A program made the position numbers and the translations under genes. From NCBI RefSeq assembly GCF_000219535.2, contig NZ_CP007806.1:2638501-2702500 (forward strand): DNA of 64,000 bases, in the 5' to 3' direction. Source of the stretch: Brevibacillus laterosporus LMG 15441 (lineage in GTDB: Bacteria > Bacillota > Bacilli > Brevibacillales > Brevibacillaceae). Position 1 is the first letter of the stretch. Each line of letters begins with the position of its first letter. The notes beneath the pieces were generated by a model that did not search any database, had not been told where the DNA came from, and was given only the letters and a program-made list of their open reading frames with translations. Of the stretch, positions 56,557 through 64,000 are shown piece by piece.

Positions 56557-57957
56557 CTATTCCTCCTGCATCGTCGGAAGAACGAATTGAACCGTAAAAC
56601 AAGTACCAATGTCCCTCGTACTGCTAACCTCAATAGATCCACCATGCAGTTCGACTAATTTCTTCACGATTGACAAACCGAGTCCAGTACCGCCCGTTGT
56701 CCGTGATCTTGATTTCTCTATCCGATAAAAACGGTCAAAGATATAAGGTAGCTCATCCTCTGGTATCCCAATGCCTGTGTCCTTAATCGAAAGAGAGAGA
56801 GTACTAGATGTACAATGAAGATGAACATCAATGTGACCATTCTCGGTATAGCGGATCGCATTCTCCAACAGATTGAGAATAATTTGTTCCATGCGCTTTC
56901 CATCCGCACGAATCAACGGTATATCTTCAGAGAAATGAACAATCAACTCTAAACCTTTTTCCTTCGCTTTTAGCGAAACCTTCTGTACTGCTTGATTTAC
57001 AACATCCTTCAAGTCCACCCATTCCATGGACAGACTAACCTTACCTTCTTCCATCTTGGCAAGTTCAAATAAATCATCCACCAGGTGCTGAATTCGTACA
57101 CCTTCTTGATAAATAATGTCCAGATAGCGATCCTTCTCTTCCTCGGTCGTATACAAACGATTCTTCACGACCTTCGCATAACCTTCCAAGTATGTGATTG
57201 GCGTTCGTAGCTCATGAGAGATATTTGCGAAAAACTCTTGTCGTGTATCTCGATACCGCTTTAGGTCAGCGGCTAAATTATTGATCGCTGCTGCCAAATC
57301 ACCAATTTCATCTTTACTGCGGATGTCTAGTCGGGTTTCTAACTCTCCTCTAGCAATTTTCTTCGTCGCTAGTTGCATCATGATAAGCGGTCGAGATAAA
57401 AGTAATGCTATAATCCAGGTGATCCCCATTGCAAGCAAAAAAGCTCCTACTCCAGAGAGAATCAACAGATTTCGCACTGCAGCAAGGGACTTATCCATGC
57501 TTTGCGTAGATGCCATCACATAAATGGCAGAAGATATCTGATTATCTTGGTAGATCGGTTGACCAATCACCATATAGCGATTACCTAATGGATCTTCATG
57601 TTCTAAGTGAATGGTCTTTCCAGAAAAGATCTGTTTTAGATCTTCTGGCCGGATAAACGACTGATCCGTAGCGTTGTGCCTACCTGAATGAAGCGTAATC
57701 TCACCTGTCGCATTGATATAAAACATGCTTACATTTGAAAAATCTGCGAAAGTCAGGATCATTTCCTCCGAAGATGTCTTGGCAGTCTCTGCCATGGTAG
57801 TAAAATGAGAGGTCATCTCTTCAACCTCGGTTTCCATTTCCGCATGATAAAAGCTTGAAAACATCTGATAAAGGCCTACACCAAGAAAGAGGAGGACGAT
57901 AAAAAAAATCGCAGCGATGACTAATCCTAATTTCATCCCAATCCGATTGTGTCTCAT
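56557..57957 (-). CDS. two-component sensor histidine kinase
   Basis: A 466-residue membrane kinase: helix 1 (about 12-30), an extracellular sensor of about 130 residues, helix 2 (about 163-185), a HAMP linker, a HisKA domain with phosphoacceptor His248 (ISHELRTP), and an ATPase domain with the N box (LLENAIRY), DTGIGIP, FDRFYR and GGTGLGL. The start overlaps the regulator stop (ATGA). It is the partner of the upstream response regulator; context beside a multicopper oxidase suggests a copper or envelope-stress signal. Confidence 0.95.
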   Translation of the reverse strand: MRHNRIGMKLGLVIAAIFFIVLLFLGVGLYQMFSSFYHAEMETEVEEMTSHFTTMAETAKTSSEEMILTFADFSNVSMFYINATGEITLHSGRHNATDQSFIRPEDLKQIFSGKTIHLEHEDPLGNRYMVIGQPIYQDNQISSAIYVMASTQSMDKSLAAVRNLLILSGVGAFLLAMGITWIIALLLSRPLIMMQLATKKIARGELETRLDIRSKDEIGDLAAAINNLAADLKRYRDTRQEFFANISHELRTPITYLEGYAKVVKNRLYTTEEEKDRYLDIIYQEGVRIQHLVDDLFELAKMEEGKVSLSMEWVDLKDVVNQAVQKVSLKAKEKGLELIVHFSEDIPLIRADGKRMEQIILNLLENAIRYTENGHIDVHLHCTSSTLSLSIKDTGIGIPEDELPYIFDRFYRIEKSRSRTTGGTGLGLSIVKKLVELHGGSIEVSSTRDIGTCFTVQFVLPTMQEE

Positions 57958-58715
57958 TCTCCTCCTCCTGGTGCTGAAAATTTATACCCTACTCCCCAAA
58001 CGGTTTGAATCGGATCATAGCCAAGTCTTGCGCGGTGTAATTTTTCGCGAATATTCTTGATGTGGGTATCCACGACACGGGCATCACCCATATACTCATA
58101 TCCCCATAATCGTTCAACCAATTCCTCTCGAGTAAACGTGCGCTGACTATTTTTTGCTAGATGGAGAAACAAATCAAACTCTTTCGGTGTAAAATCAATG
58201 CTTACTTCATGGATATGAACTTCACGAGCGTCTGCATGTATTTTAAGGTGTTGAAATACCATGATCGTTTCTTGAAGCTTTTGTGCTTGATTGATCATGG
58301 AGCGTCTTAGCAACGAAAATACACGTGCCAGCAATTCTTCAGGTTCAAAAGGTTTCGTCAAGTAATCATCGGCTCCAATGCCAAGCCCGTGTACTTTATC
58401 CTTGGTTTCCGAACGGGCTGTAAGCATAAGGATCGGCATGGTTTCTGTTTTTCGAATGGTCTTACAAGCCTGCCAACCATCCATCCCTGGCATCATTACA
58501 TCTAATATCAGGAGATCAAACGTATGCTGTTTTATCATCGATAACGCCTCATAACCAGACGAAGCCTCCTTGACGTTAAATCCTTCTTTCATCAGATAAA
58601 TGCGAAGCAAATTCCGCATATTCCATTCATCATCAACCACAAGCACCTGAATATTCGCTATCGTAATCACCTTCTTTATGTGTAAATCTACCCCAAATCT
58701 AAAAGCTACAACCAT
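57954..58715 (-). CDS. OmpR/PhoB-family response regulator
   Basis: A 235-253-residue regulator with a receiver domain (acidic Asp28-Asp29, phospho-acceptor Asp72 in LDVMMPGMDG, Lys in TKPFEP; numbered from 58715) and a winged-helix DNA-binding domain (FTPKEFDLF... to GVGYKF). The frame opens at an ATG at 58715 without a ribosome site. A typical MANIQVLVVDDE start would require a codon that is ATA here (58661-58659), seven bases after AAGGTGAT, or one of the nearby GTG codons. The true start is uncertain. Confidence 0.92.
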   Translation of the reverse strand: MVVAFRFGVDLHIKKVITIANIQVLVVDDEWNMRNLLRIYLMKEGFNVKEASSGYEALSMIKQHTFDLLILDVMMPGMDGWQACKTIRKTETMPILMLTARSETKDKVHGLGIGADDYLTKPFEPEELLARVFSLLRRSMINQAQKLQETIMVFQHLKIHADAREVHIHEVSIDFTPKEFDLFLHLAKNSQRTFTREELVERLWGYEYMGDARVVDTHIKNIREKLHRARLGYDPIQTVWGVGYKFSAPGGGE

Positions 58716-59043
58716 TTCATTTAAGGTTTCGCGTTTATACTTTCGATAACTCTCTTTTACCTGACCTGATTTAAGAGTTACTCATGGTATAAGTTCGATA
58801 TTTTAAACATTTTGAGTTGCATTTTCATTTTTGCCTGAAACTCATCCTGCGGACATAAGAGGGCAATCCAATAATATTAACCATGTCTAATCCATTTCCA
58901 ACAACGTTTGTTTATTTGTATTGTAGATCAAAAATGTGTGGAAACCATGTAGGAACTATGTGTCTTGATCAGATTACAACACAAACAAGATTTCCTAGAA
59001 TTGAGGCTATCAATTACTACGCCCTTAAATAGTTTCTAAAAGG
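58716..59043. other. leader of the two-component operon
   Basis: About 330 bases between the response-regulator gene and the terminator of the multicopper-oxidase gene. It contains the shared motif at 58929-58956. No gene is supported. Confidence 0.55.
58929..58956. promoter_or_regulatory. shared operator-like motif, copy 1 (two-component operon)
   Basis: CAAAAATGTGTGGAAACC followed by ATGTAGGAAC. On the minus strand it holds a direct repeat, GTTCCTACA and GTTTCCACA, with 11-base periodicity, as OmpR-type regulators often recognise. It lies about 215 bases upstream of the response-regulator ORF start. Confidence 0.5.
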
Positions 59044-59084
59044 ATAAACTCCTGAAGGCTTATGAAACACCCACAGGAGTTTAT
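59044..59084 (-). terminator. terminator of the multicopper-oxidase gene
   Basis: ATAAACTCCTG/CAGGAGTTTAT perfect 11-bp arms around a 19-base loop, ending six bases before the oxidase stop codon. Confidence 0.7.
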
Positions 59085-59089
59085 TCATG

Positions 59090-60700
59090 TTATTCTGGTT
59101 TATTGTCAACGCTCGGGTCAGGGGTATAATTGGTTTTATAATCATTATACATAACCTCGGTAACCATACCAGCAGACGCATGGTGCAGATCGTGACAATG
59201 GAACATCCAATCTCCTGGATTATCCGCTTCAAATGCAACCACATATTCTTCTCCTGGCTTCACGTTGAGGGTATCCTTAATAACAGGCGCTCCATCCAGC
59301 GGCTGTCCATTTTTGCTTAAAACTTGGAAAAAGTGTCCATGTAGGTGCATCGGGTGATCATCGGTTTTCGATTGGTTCACAAAGGTGACCTTTACCTTTT
59401 CCCCTTTATCAACCTTAATAGAATCAGTATTTGGGAATACCTTTCCGTTTATAGTATAAACCATCTCTCCGTCCTTCATTTCGGTATTCAGATTTAGCTG
59501 AACATCCTGATCAAAGGATTGATTCAAAGAAAATTTAGTATCAACTTGTTTCCCGTATTTCAAGAGATTGAATTGTGGTAATTGCTCAGATGCATTGGAT
59601 GAGTCAGTCTGTAGGGTAGACCCTTCGTATGAAATAACAACTCTCATGTTTTTCACTCTGTCTTCACGTCCATGCTCTTCAAGCAACCATGAACCAGGAT
59701 TGTTTGCTGTAAACTCTATGTCATAACGTTCGCCTGGAGCGATGGCAATCCCTTGATCTGTAATAACAGCAGGGCTATTTACAGATTGCCCATCGGAGGC
59801 AACCACTTTAAATTCATGTCCGTGCAAATGCATTGTATGCGTTAGATAACCCGCATTAATCAAGCGAATTCGAACCTTTTCCCCTTCTTTAACTACTAGC
59901 TTATCAATAGCATCTCCCGTCTTTCCGTTAATGGTATATAGATCATACATGCTCATATCATGATCTTTCATACCACTCATGCTCATTTGACTGTGATCCA
60001 TTCCCTTCATGTTCATCTTGCTATGATCCATGCCTTGCATACTTTTATTCGATTGGCTGGAATCACTCGTATTTGTTTCCATATCCCTGCTGCCAGAGCT
60101 CATCCATTCGTCTAGTACAAGCGTGTAATCTCGATCATAACTATCTTTTGGATTTTCCACAATCAATGAACCATAGAGCCCTTTATCGAGTTGATTAACA
60201 CTATCTTGATGAGAATGATACCAGTACGTCCCTGGAACCGTTGCCTTAAACTGGTACGTAAACATTTTGCCTGGAACGACAGCATCTTGTGTGACCCCTG
60301 GGATACCATCCATATCGTTGGGGACTGGGTAACCATGCCAATGAATCGAGACAGGTTCTTCGAGTTCATTCTTTAAGTTAATCTTGACCGTATCTCCAAC
60401 TTTGACACGAATCTCTGGACCGGGTACAGAATTGTTAAATGTCCATACGGGCAAAGTCAAGTCATTAGACACCTTCAAATTACTCGCTTTTGCCGTGATG
60501 GTAAATTCTTTTCCATCCACTCTTTGTGTTTCTTCTGTGAGAACAATATTATTACTTGATTGATTGGTTTTAGAAGACATCTCTGTGGTCTTCTGGGTGT
60601 TATCCATATTCAACTCGTCTTTACCACTGGAATTAGAACAACCTACTACTATGATTCCTAACACACCAATCGCAAGCAATAGCTTGATTTTTCCTTTCAT
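59090..60700 (-). CDS. multicopper oxidase lipoprotein with Met/His-rich insertion
   Basis: A 536-residue laccase/copper-oxidase-type enzyme anchored outside the membrane (lipobox VVGC, Cys21). Three cupredoxin domains: copper ligands HWHG (His120, His122) and YHSH (His162, His164) in domain 1; HPMHLHGH and HCHDLHHASAGM (T1/T2/T3 ligands) at the C terminus. Between the domains, residues 221-251 are a Met/His-rich loop with two GMDHS repeats, typical of copper-binding insertions in CueO-like oxidases. It probably detoxifies Cu(I). The start follows GGGGGATAGTAA. Its promoter region shares a motif with that of the neighbouring two-component operon. Confidence 0.95.
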   Translation of the reverse strand: MKGKIKLLLAIGVLGIIVVGCSNSSGKDELNMDNTQKTTEMSSKTNQSSNNIVLTEETQRVDGKEFTITAKASNLKVSNDLTLPVWTFNNSVPGPEIRVKVGDTVKINLKNELEEPVSIHWHGYPVPNDMDGIPGVTQDAVVPGKMFTYQFKATVPGTYWYHSHQDSVNQLDKGLYGSLIVENPKDSYDRDYTLVLDEWMSSGSRDMETNTSDSSQSNKSMQGMDHSKMNMKGMDHSQMSMSGMKDHDMSMYDLYTINGKTGDAIDKLVVKEGEKVRIRLINAGYLTHTMHLHGHEFKVVASDGQSVNSPAVITDQGIAIAPGERYDIEFTANNPGSWLLEEHGREDRVKNMRVVISYEGSTLQTDSSNASEQLPQFNLLKYGKQVDTKFSLNQSFDQDVQLNLNTEMKDGEMVYTINGKVFPNTDSIKVDKGEKVKVTFVNQSKTDDHPMHLHGHFFQVLSKNGQPLDGAPVIKDTLNVKPGEEYVVAFEADNPGDWMFHCHDLHHASAGMVTEVMYNDYKTNYTPDPSVDNKPE

Positions 60701-60742
60701 TTACTATCCCCCACTTCATTTTCTGATGCCTATAAGATTAAA

Positions 60743-60770
60743 CAAAAAATGTGTGGAAACGATGAAGAAA
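60743..60770. promoter_or_regulatory. shared operator-like motif, copy 2 (multicopper oxidase)
   Basis: CAAAAAATGTGTGGAAACG followed by ATGAAGAAA, matching copy 1 at about 22 of 27 aligned positions. It lies 43-70 bases upstream of the oxidase start, a position suited to activation. Confidence 0.55.
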
Positions 60771-60927
60771 TTTAAATTTTCAACTATTTACATCTGAAAA
60801 TTTCATTTCAACACACTTAGTCACTGTCTTTCTTCATCCTTAGTAATTTTCGCATCTAATTATTAATTCTTCGTTTTAGTACTTAAAAATCATAATGTAA
60901 TGGCAATCAAGAACTATCAATTGAGGC

Positions 60928-60976
60928 AAAAAAAAGTCCGTTTTCAAACCTTTTCGGATTTTGAACGGACTTTTTT
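60928..60976 (-). terminator. terminator of the amino-acid permease gene
   Basis: AAAAAAAGTCCGTT...TTTGAACGGACTTTTTT with a long perfect stem and A/T runs on both sides; about 60 bases past the permease stop. Confidence 0.85.
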
Positions 60977-61036
60977 GTAGGAAATGGAAATGTAATGATC
61001 GTAAGAGATACAACCGTATATTCTATTATGAATTAT

Positions 61037-62425
61037 TTACTCCCGATGCTTTAGTACACTTTTATTACGGGAATAACCAAAATAAATACTGAAACCTACT
61101 GCTGAATAAGAAAGATAATACATCCATATTTTTGCTGATAAATTAAAAGCTAAAAATAAGCAAAAAATGATTGCCAGGATTGGAAGAATAGGTACAAGAG
61201 GCATTTTGAAATTACGTTTTAAATTTGGCTGCGTTTTTCTTAAAACAATGAGTGACAGTGATACGAGTGCAAAGTTCAAAATGGCAGACATATTCGCAAT
61301 ATCTGCTAATTCTTTTAAATCAATTAATCCAGCCACGATAGCCCCTACTATACAAATGATCCATGTAGAGAACGTCGGAACGTGAGTTTTACTATTAACT
61401 GTCGAGAATAATTTAGGTAATAATCCATCACGACTCATTGACAGTAGAATACGTGGCACTGCAAACATGTAAGCAAATAAAACAGCTATAATTCCAATTA
61501 CTGCGCCAACAGATAAAATAACTGCCGCCCATCCTTGCCCTACACTTTCAAGTGCATAAGCCAAAGCGTCTCCAACATTTAATTCTTTATAGGATACCAT
61601 TCCTGTTAAAATAGTTCCTAAAATAACGTAAATAGTAGTGCAAGCTAGTAAAGATCCTAAAATACCCCGAGGCAAGTTTCTCTGAGGGTCTTTCACTTCC
61701 TCAGCAGATGTTGAAATAGCGTCAAAACCAGTGAATGCGAAAAATACTGAGGCTGCTCCAGCAAATACACCACTTATTCCAAATGGCATAAAAGGTTGCC
61801 AATTTTCAGGTTCGATGAAAAATGCACCTATAATAATAAACAGTAAAACAATAGAAATTTTGATAGCCACTGTGATATTATTGACTTTTTTACTTTGCGT
61901 TAGACCTCTTGTTAATAAATAAGACATACAAATTACGATAAATACTGCGGGTAAATTTATAATCCCACCTTGGCTAGGAATAGTGACTAGACTACTCGGA
62001 AGGTGAATTCCAACCAGTGATAATGCACTATTAAAATATGCTGACCATCCCCCGGCAACAGATGCTATCGAAACTGTATATCCTCCTACAATAGACCATC
62101 CTACCAAGAAAGCTACTATCTCTCCTAATGCTACATAGGTATAGGCGTAGGCACTTCCCGAACTTGGAATCGCTGATGAAAACTCCGCATAACATAAAGC
62201 TACCAGACCACATACAATTGCAGAAAGAATAAAAGAAAGAGATATAGCGGGACCTGAGTTTCTTGCAGCTACTAACCCTGTAATAACTAAGACACCTGTT
62301 CCAATGGTTGCTCCCATCCCCATTAGTATTAAATCCAAGGCGCCAAGTGACCTTTTTAATTTTTTTGATTGGTTTGAATCTGAGATATCCTTAATATCTT
62401 TTTTTCTAAATAAATAGCTCATCAT
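61037..62425 (-). CDS. APC-superfamily amino acid permease (cationic amino acid transporter-like)
   Basis: A 462-residue permease with twelve predicted helices. The first helix shows the APC unwound segment GATIGTGVLVITG; helix 6 region reads FFAFTGFDAISTSAEE, and the cytosolic loop has DPQRNLPRGI. It resembles the YfnA/CAT-type group. Substrate probably a branched or cationic amino acid. The gene is monocistronic with a long AT-rich upstream region. Confidence 0.93.
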   Translation of the reverse strand: MMSYLFRKKDIKDISDSNQSKKLKRSLGALDLILMGMGATIGTGVLVITGLVAARNSGPAISLSFILSAIVCGLVALCYAEFSSAIPSSGSAYAYTYVALGEIVAFLVGWSIVGGYTVSIASVAGGWSAYFNSALSLVGIHLPSSLVTIPSQGGIINLPAVFIVICMSYLLTRGLTQSKKVNNITVAIKISIVLLFIIIGAFFIEPENWQPFMPFGISGVFAGAASVFFAFTGFDAISTSAEEVKDPQRNLPRGILGSLLACTTIYVILGTILTGMVSYKELNVGDALAYALESVGQGWAAVILSVGAVIGIIAVLFAYMFAVPRILLSMSRDGLLPKLFSTVNSKTHVPTFSTWIICIVGAIVAGLIDLKELADIANMSAILNFALVSLSLIVLRKTQPNLKRNFKMPLVPILPILAIIFCLFLAFNLSAKIWMYYLSYSAVGFSIYFGYSRNKSVLKHRE

Positions 62426-62961
62426 TTGTCTCTCTTTCTTTTAATAGGTACGATTTGAGTAATGGTGTTGAAATGAACTTCATTTTATCTTTAAAGATCC
62501 CCCATCTTACTTTCTGGCAAAAAAACTGAATATTGTATTAAGTTTTTTAACTTATGTTAACAATAATACTAGTTTTTAATTATATATTATATATTATTTT
62601 TTGGACTGTAGCAAAAATAACATTAGGTCAATAAAAACGTAGAATTATATCTGTATCATCGCTGTAACAGGATATCTCTCCTAATAATGAAATAATCGGG
62701 TATGAATCTTACAATTATTTCTACTAAAATAGGCCACTTTTAGATCTACTCTAAGTGTTCACAGGGTTTGTGCCATGAGTTGGTATAGTTGTGAAATCTT
62801 ACTATTTCATTTTTGTATATAATAATATCAACTTAATAAAATTTTCTAAATATCAGTAAAAACAATAAGCTTTTTTGTTCAAATCGAGAAATAAAAAACA
62901 CCTATTTTCTTCCTTTTCAAGAAAATAGGTGTTTGGTTATTGTGTCAATCCAATAATCTCA
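62426..62961. other. AT-rich intergenic region
   Basis: About 535 bases, including long AT-rich tracts and the terminator of the acetyltransferase gene (62896-62934). It holds the permease promoter. No gene or T-box-like leader was recognised. Confidence 0.5.
62896..62934 (-). terminator. terminator of the acetyltransferase remnant
   Basis: Perfect 16-bp arms AAACACCTATTTTCTT/AAGAAAATAGGTGTTT around a 7-base loop. Confidence 0.85.
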
Positions 62962-63336
62962 CTATACGTCAGACTTCATAATCGTTTTTACCAAGTACTC
63001 ATTGAATTGGCTATATTCCAATTTCGAAATTCTTCTTGGAAAACTCATGATGACAAGTTCATGTGGTACATTCTGTTTTCGATACGCAGGATGTTTATGT
63101 TGGTAATGATTTTCCATAAAGCCAAGCCTCATATAAAAGTTCTTACGTCTAATAGAAATAGACTCTACTGGTGGATCAATTTCTAAAATAACATCACAAT
63201 GATATTCCGAATGATTTAAAGCTACTATTTGATCTTCAAATAATCTTTGTTCATGCTCGGGAAAGCTAGCATTATATAGATCAAAAGCTTTGTTACATAA
63301 AACATCATTTGTGCTAGTTAAACGATAAAAATCCAT
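62962..63336 (-). pseudogene. GNAT acetyltransferase with an in-frame internal deletion
   Basis: A 124-codon frame with a good start (GAGAGGAAAACG). Residues 1-48 match the N-terminal part of a small GNAT enzyme (FPEHEQRLFEDQ, then NHSEYHCD). The sequence then jumps to the C-terminal part (VILEIDPPVESISIRRKNFYMRLGF, about 49-73, then the end). The middle strands with the acetyl-CoA pyrophosphate loop (R-G-x-x-G), about 50-55 residues, are absent. The product should not bind acetyl-CoA. The frame is preserved across the junction. Confidence 0.75.
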
Positions 63337-63453
63337 AATTCGTTTTCCTCTCTTTCTTGATGTTTACTTTCTCTTTATAGTTGTATGTCTTCTATATGAA
63401 TATGACTAGAACTACAATGCTGCTAATCGATTGTCTTTCTTCGACATGAATAC

Positions 63454-63490
63454 AAAAAAAACGACTCCCTTCATCCAGAGCCGTCTTTTT
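63454..63490 (-). terminator. terminator of the membrane-protein gene
   Basis: AAAAAACGACTC/GAGCCGTCTTTTT (one G-T pair) with A- and T-runs, 40 bases past the stop. Confidence 0.65.
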
Positions 63491-63529
63491 GTTGTCTGCC
63501 TATGTCTGTTCCTGCTGTTTCCCAGGCAA

Positions 63530-64000
63530 TTACATATTCGTGTTTTCTTTATTGTGTTGCTCTTGGAGCTTTTCCATCCTTGAACGAATAGCTTGGGCAA
63601 AAGACTCTGGTTCGTCTACTTTGAACATGATGCGTTTAAACTCCTTTTTCATCCCAAAGACACCATAATAAATGGCTGATTCTTTTACTTTGATCTCGAA
63701 TGATGGAGAGTCCATCATTAGTGTCGTATTGACCACATCAGAATCTCCTTTTTCAAACGGATTGAGTGCAACATTGCTCATGTTTGGAGATTGAATTGCT
63801 TCAATATTAGCAATGTCGATTACAGCAATACTCTGATAACCGGCATAGAGTGTGACTTTATCCTCAGTCACGGTGCAAGGCAGGTATTTAACAGAGTTAT
63901 AGAAGGCGACGATGTACAAAGCTGCGTAGATACTGATCGCTGTTGCAATCCACGCGGCGATGATACTCCACTTTGCGAGTAGCCAGTGAAGCAATACGGT
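63530..64000 (-). CDS. membrane protein with PH-like C-terminal part, 5' end outside window
   Basis: The frame is open to the right edge (a TTG at 63994 is only the first possible internal start), so the N terminus is missing. The visible 156 residues have two membrane helices or one hairpin (about 5-35), then a beta-rich soluble part with a repeated ITV/IDIANIE pattern reminiscent of bacterial PH-like domains, and a charged C-terminal helix. Family not recognised. Confidence 0.7.
   Translation of the reverse strand, partial: TVLLHWLLAKWSIIAAWIATAISIYAALYIVAFYNSVKYLPCTVTEDKVTLYAGYQSIAVIDIANIEAIQSPNMSNVALNPFEKGDSDVVNTTLMMDSPSFEIKVKESAIYYGVFGMKKEFKRIMFKVDEPESFAQAIRSRMEKLQEQHNKENTNM

Larger units (their letters stand above)
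60701..61036. other. promoter region of the oxidase and terminator of the permease
   Basis: Contains the operator-like motif at 60743-60770 and the terminator at 60928-60976. No gene. Confidence 0.6.

Noticed and set aside
1-64000. CRISPR arrays, tRNA or rRNA genes, complete insertion sequences, prophage
   Set aside because: No regularly spaced repeats, cloverleaf-like or rRNA segments, transposase motifs with terminal repeats, or phage structural genes were seen on either strand.

Overview
The window looks like chromosome of a low-GC, spore-forming Bacillales member. It is most likely Brevibacillus or a close Paenibacillaceae relative. The reasons are the Ger(x)A/B/C germinant-receptor operon, a YdjO-type zinc-ribbon protein, a XerS-like recombinase, a SigO/RsoA-like split sigma factor, strong AGGAGG-type ribosome binding sites, and a hybrid NRPS/trans-AT-PKS operon. 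The genus is inferred from gene content; no rRNA is present to confirm it.

Region 1 (1-17.4 kb, minus strand) is a biosynthetic operon transcribed leftwards out of the window. In order it encodes an Fe(II)/2-oxoglutarate hydroxylase, a three-module NRPS (C-A-PCP x3, no epimerase), a free-standing malonyl-CoA acyltransferase, a serine beta-lactamase-fold hydrolase, and a PKS starting KS-KR with no in-cis AT. Signature residues read from the sequence suggest Val-like, Lys-like and Leu-like adenylation domains. A Leu-loaded carrier extended by a KS-KR module would give a statine-type gamma-amino-beta-hydroxy acid. The operon continues beyond base 1.

Region 2 (17.4-27.4 kb) holds cell-envelope and small metabolic genes, almost all on the minus strand: two lipoproteins, a transglycosylase-like/amidase autolysin, a thioredoxin, a methyltransferase, an Rrf2 regulator, a metallo-beta-lactamase-fold hydrolase, an M23 peptidase, and a secreted protein whose signal peptide is split by a one-base frameshift. 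Several stretches of 0.4-1.4 kb have no convincing gene.

Region 3 (27.5-38.2 kb) has the GerA/B/C germination operon, a decayed ECF41 sigma factor plus epimerase locus, a GntR regulator with a BASS-family transporter, and nrdIEF (class Ib ribonucleotide reductase) behind a cobalamin riboswitch with its own terminator.

Region 4 (38.5-50.9 kb) has xerS, an ABC-F ATPase whose leader carries a promoter, a short upstream ORF and a terminator (an attenuation layout), an EcsC-family protein, an M20-type carbamoylase, a DUF523/DUF1722 protein, a YxeA-family protein, an MFS transporter, type 2 IPP isomerase and YdjO.

Region 5 (51.1-64 kb) has a broken YtkA-like gene and a truncated PepSY protein, a secreted RCC1-repeat propeller, a DUF3238 protein beside a SigO/RsoA-like pair, and a two-component system next to a Met/His-rich multicopper oxidase. 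Both of these last transcription units carry the same 27-28 bp upstream motif. The region ends with an APC permease, an internally deleted GNAT acetyltransferase, and a membrane protein cut by the window edge.

A recurring theme is gene decay: seven loci carry frameshifts, nonsense codons, 5' truncations or in-frame internal deletions.
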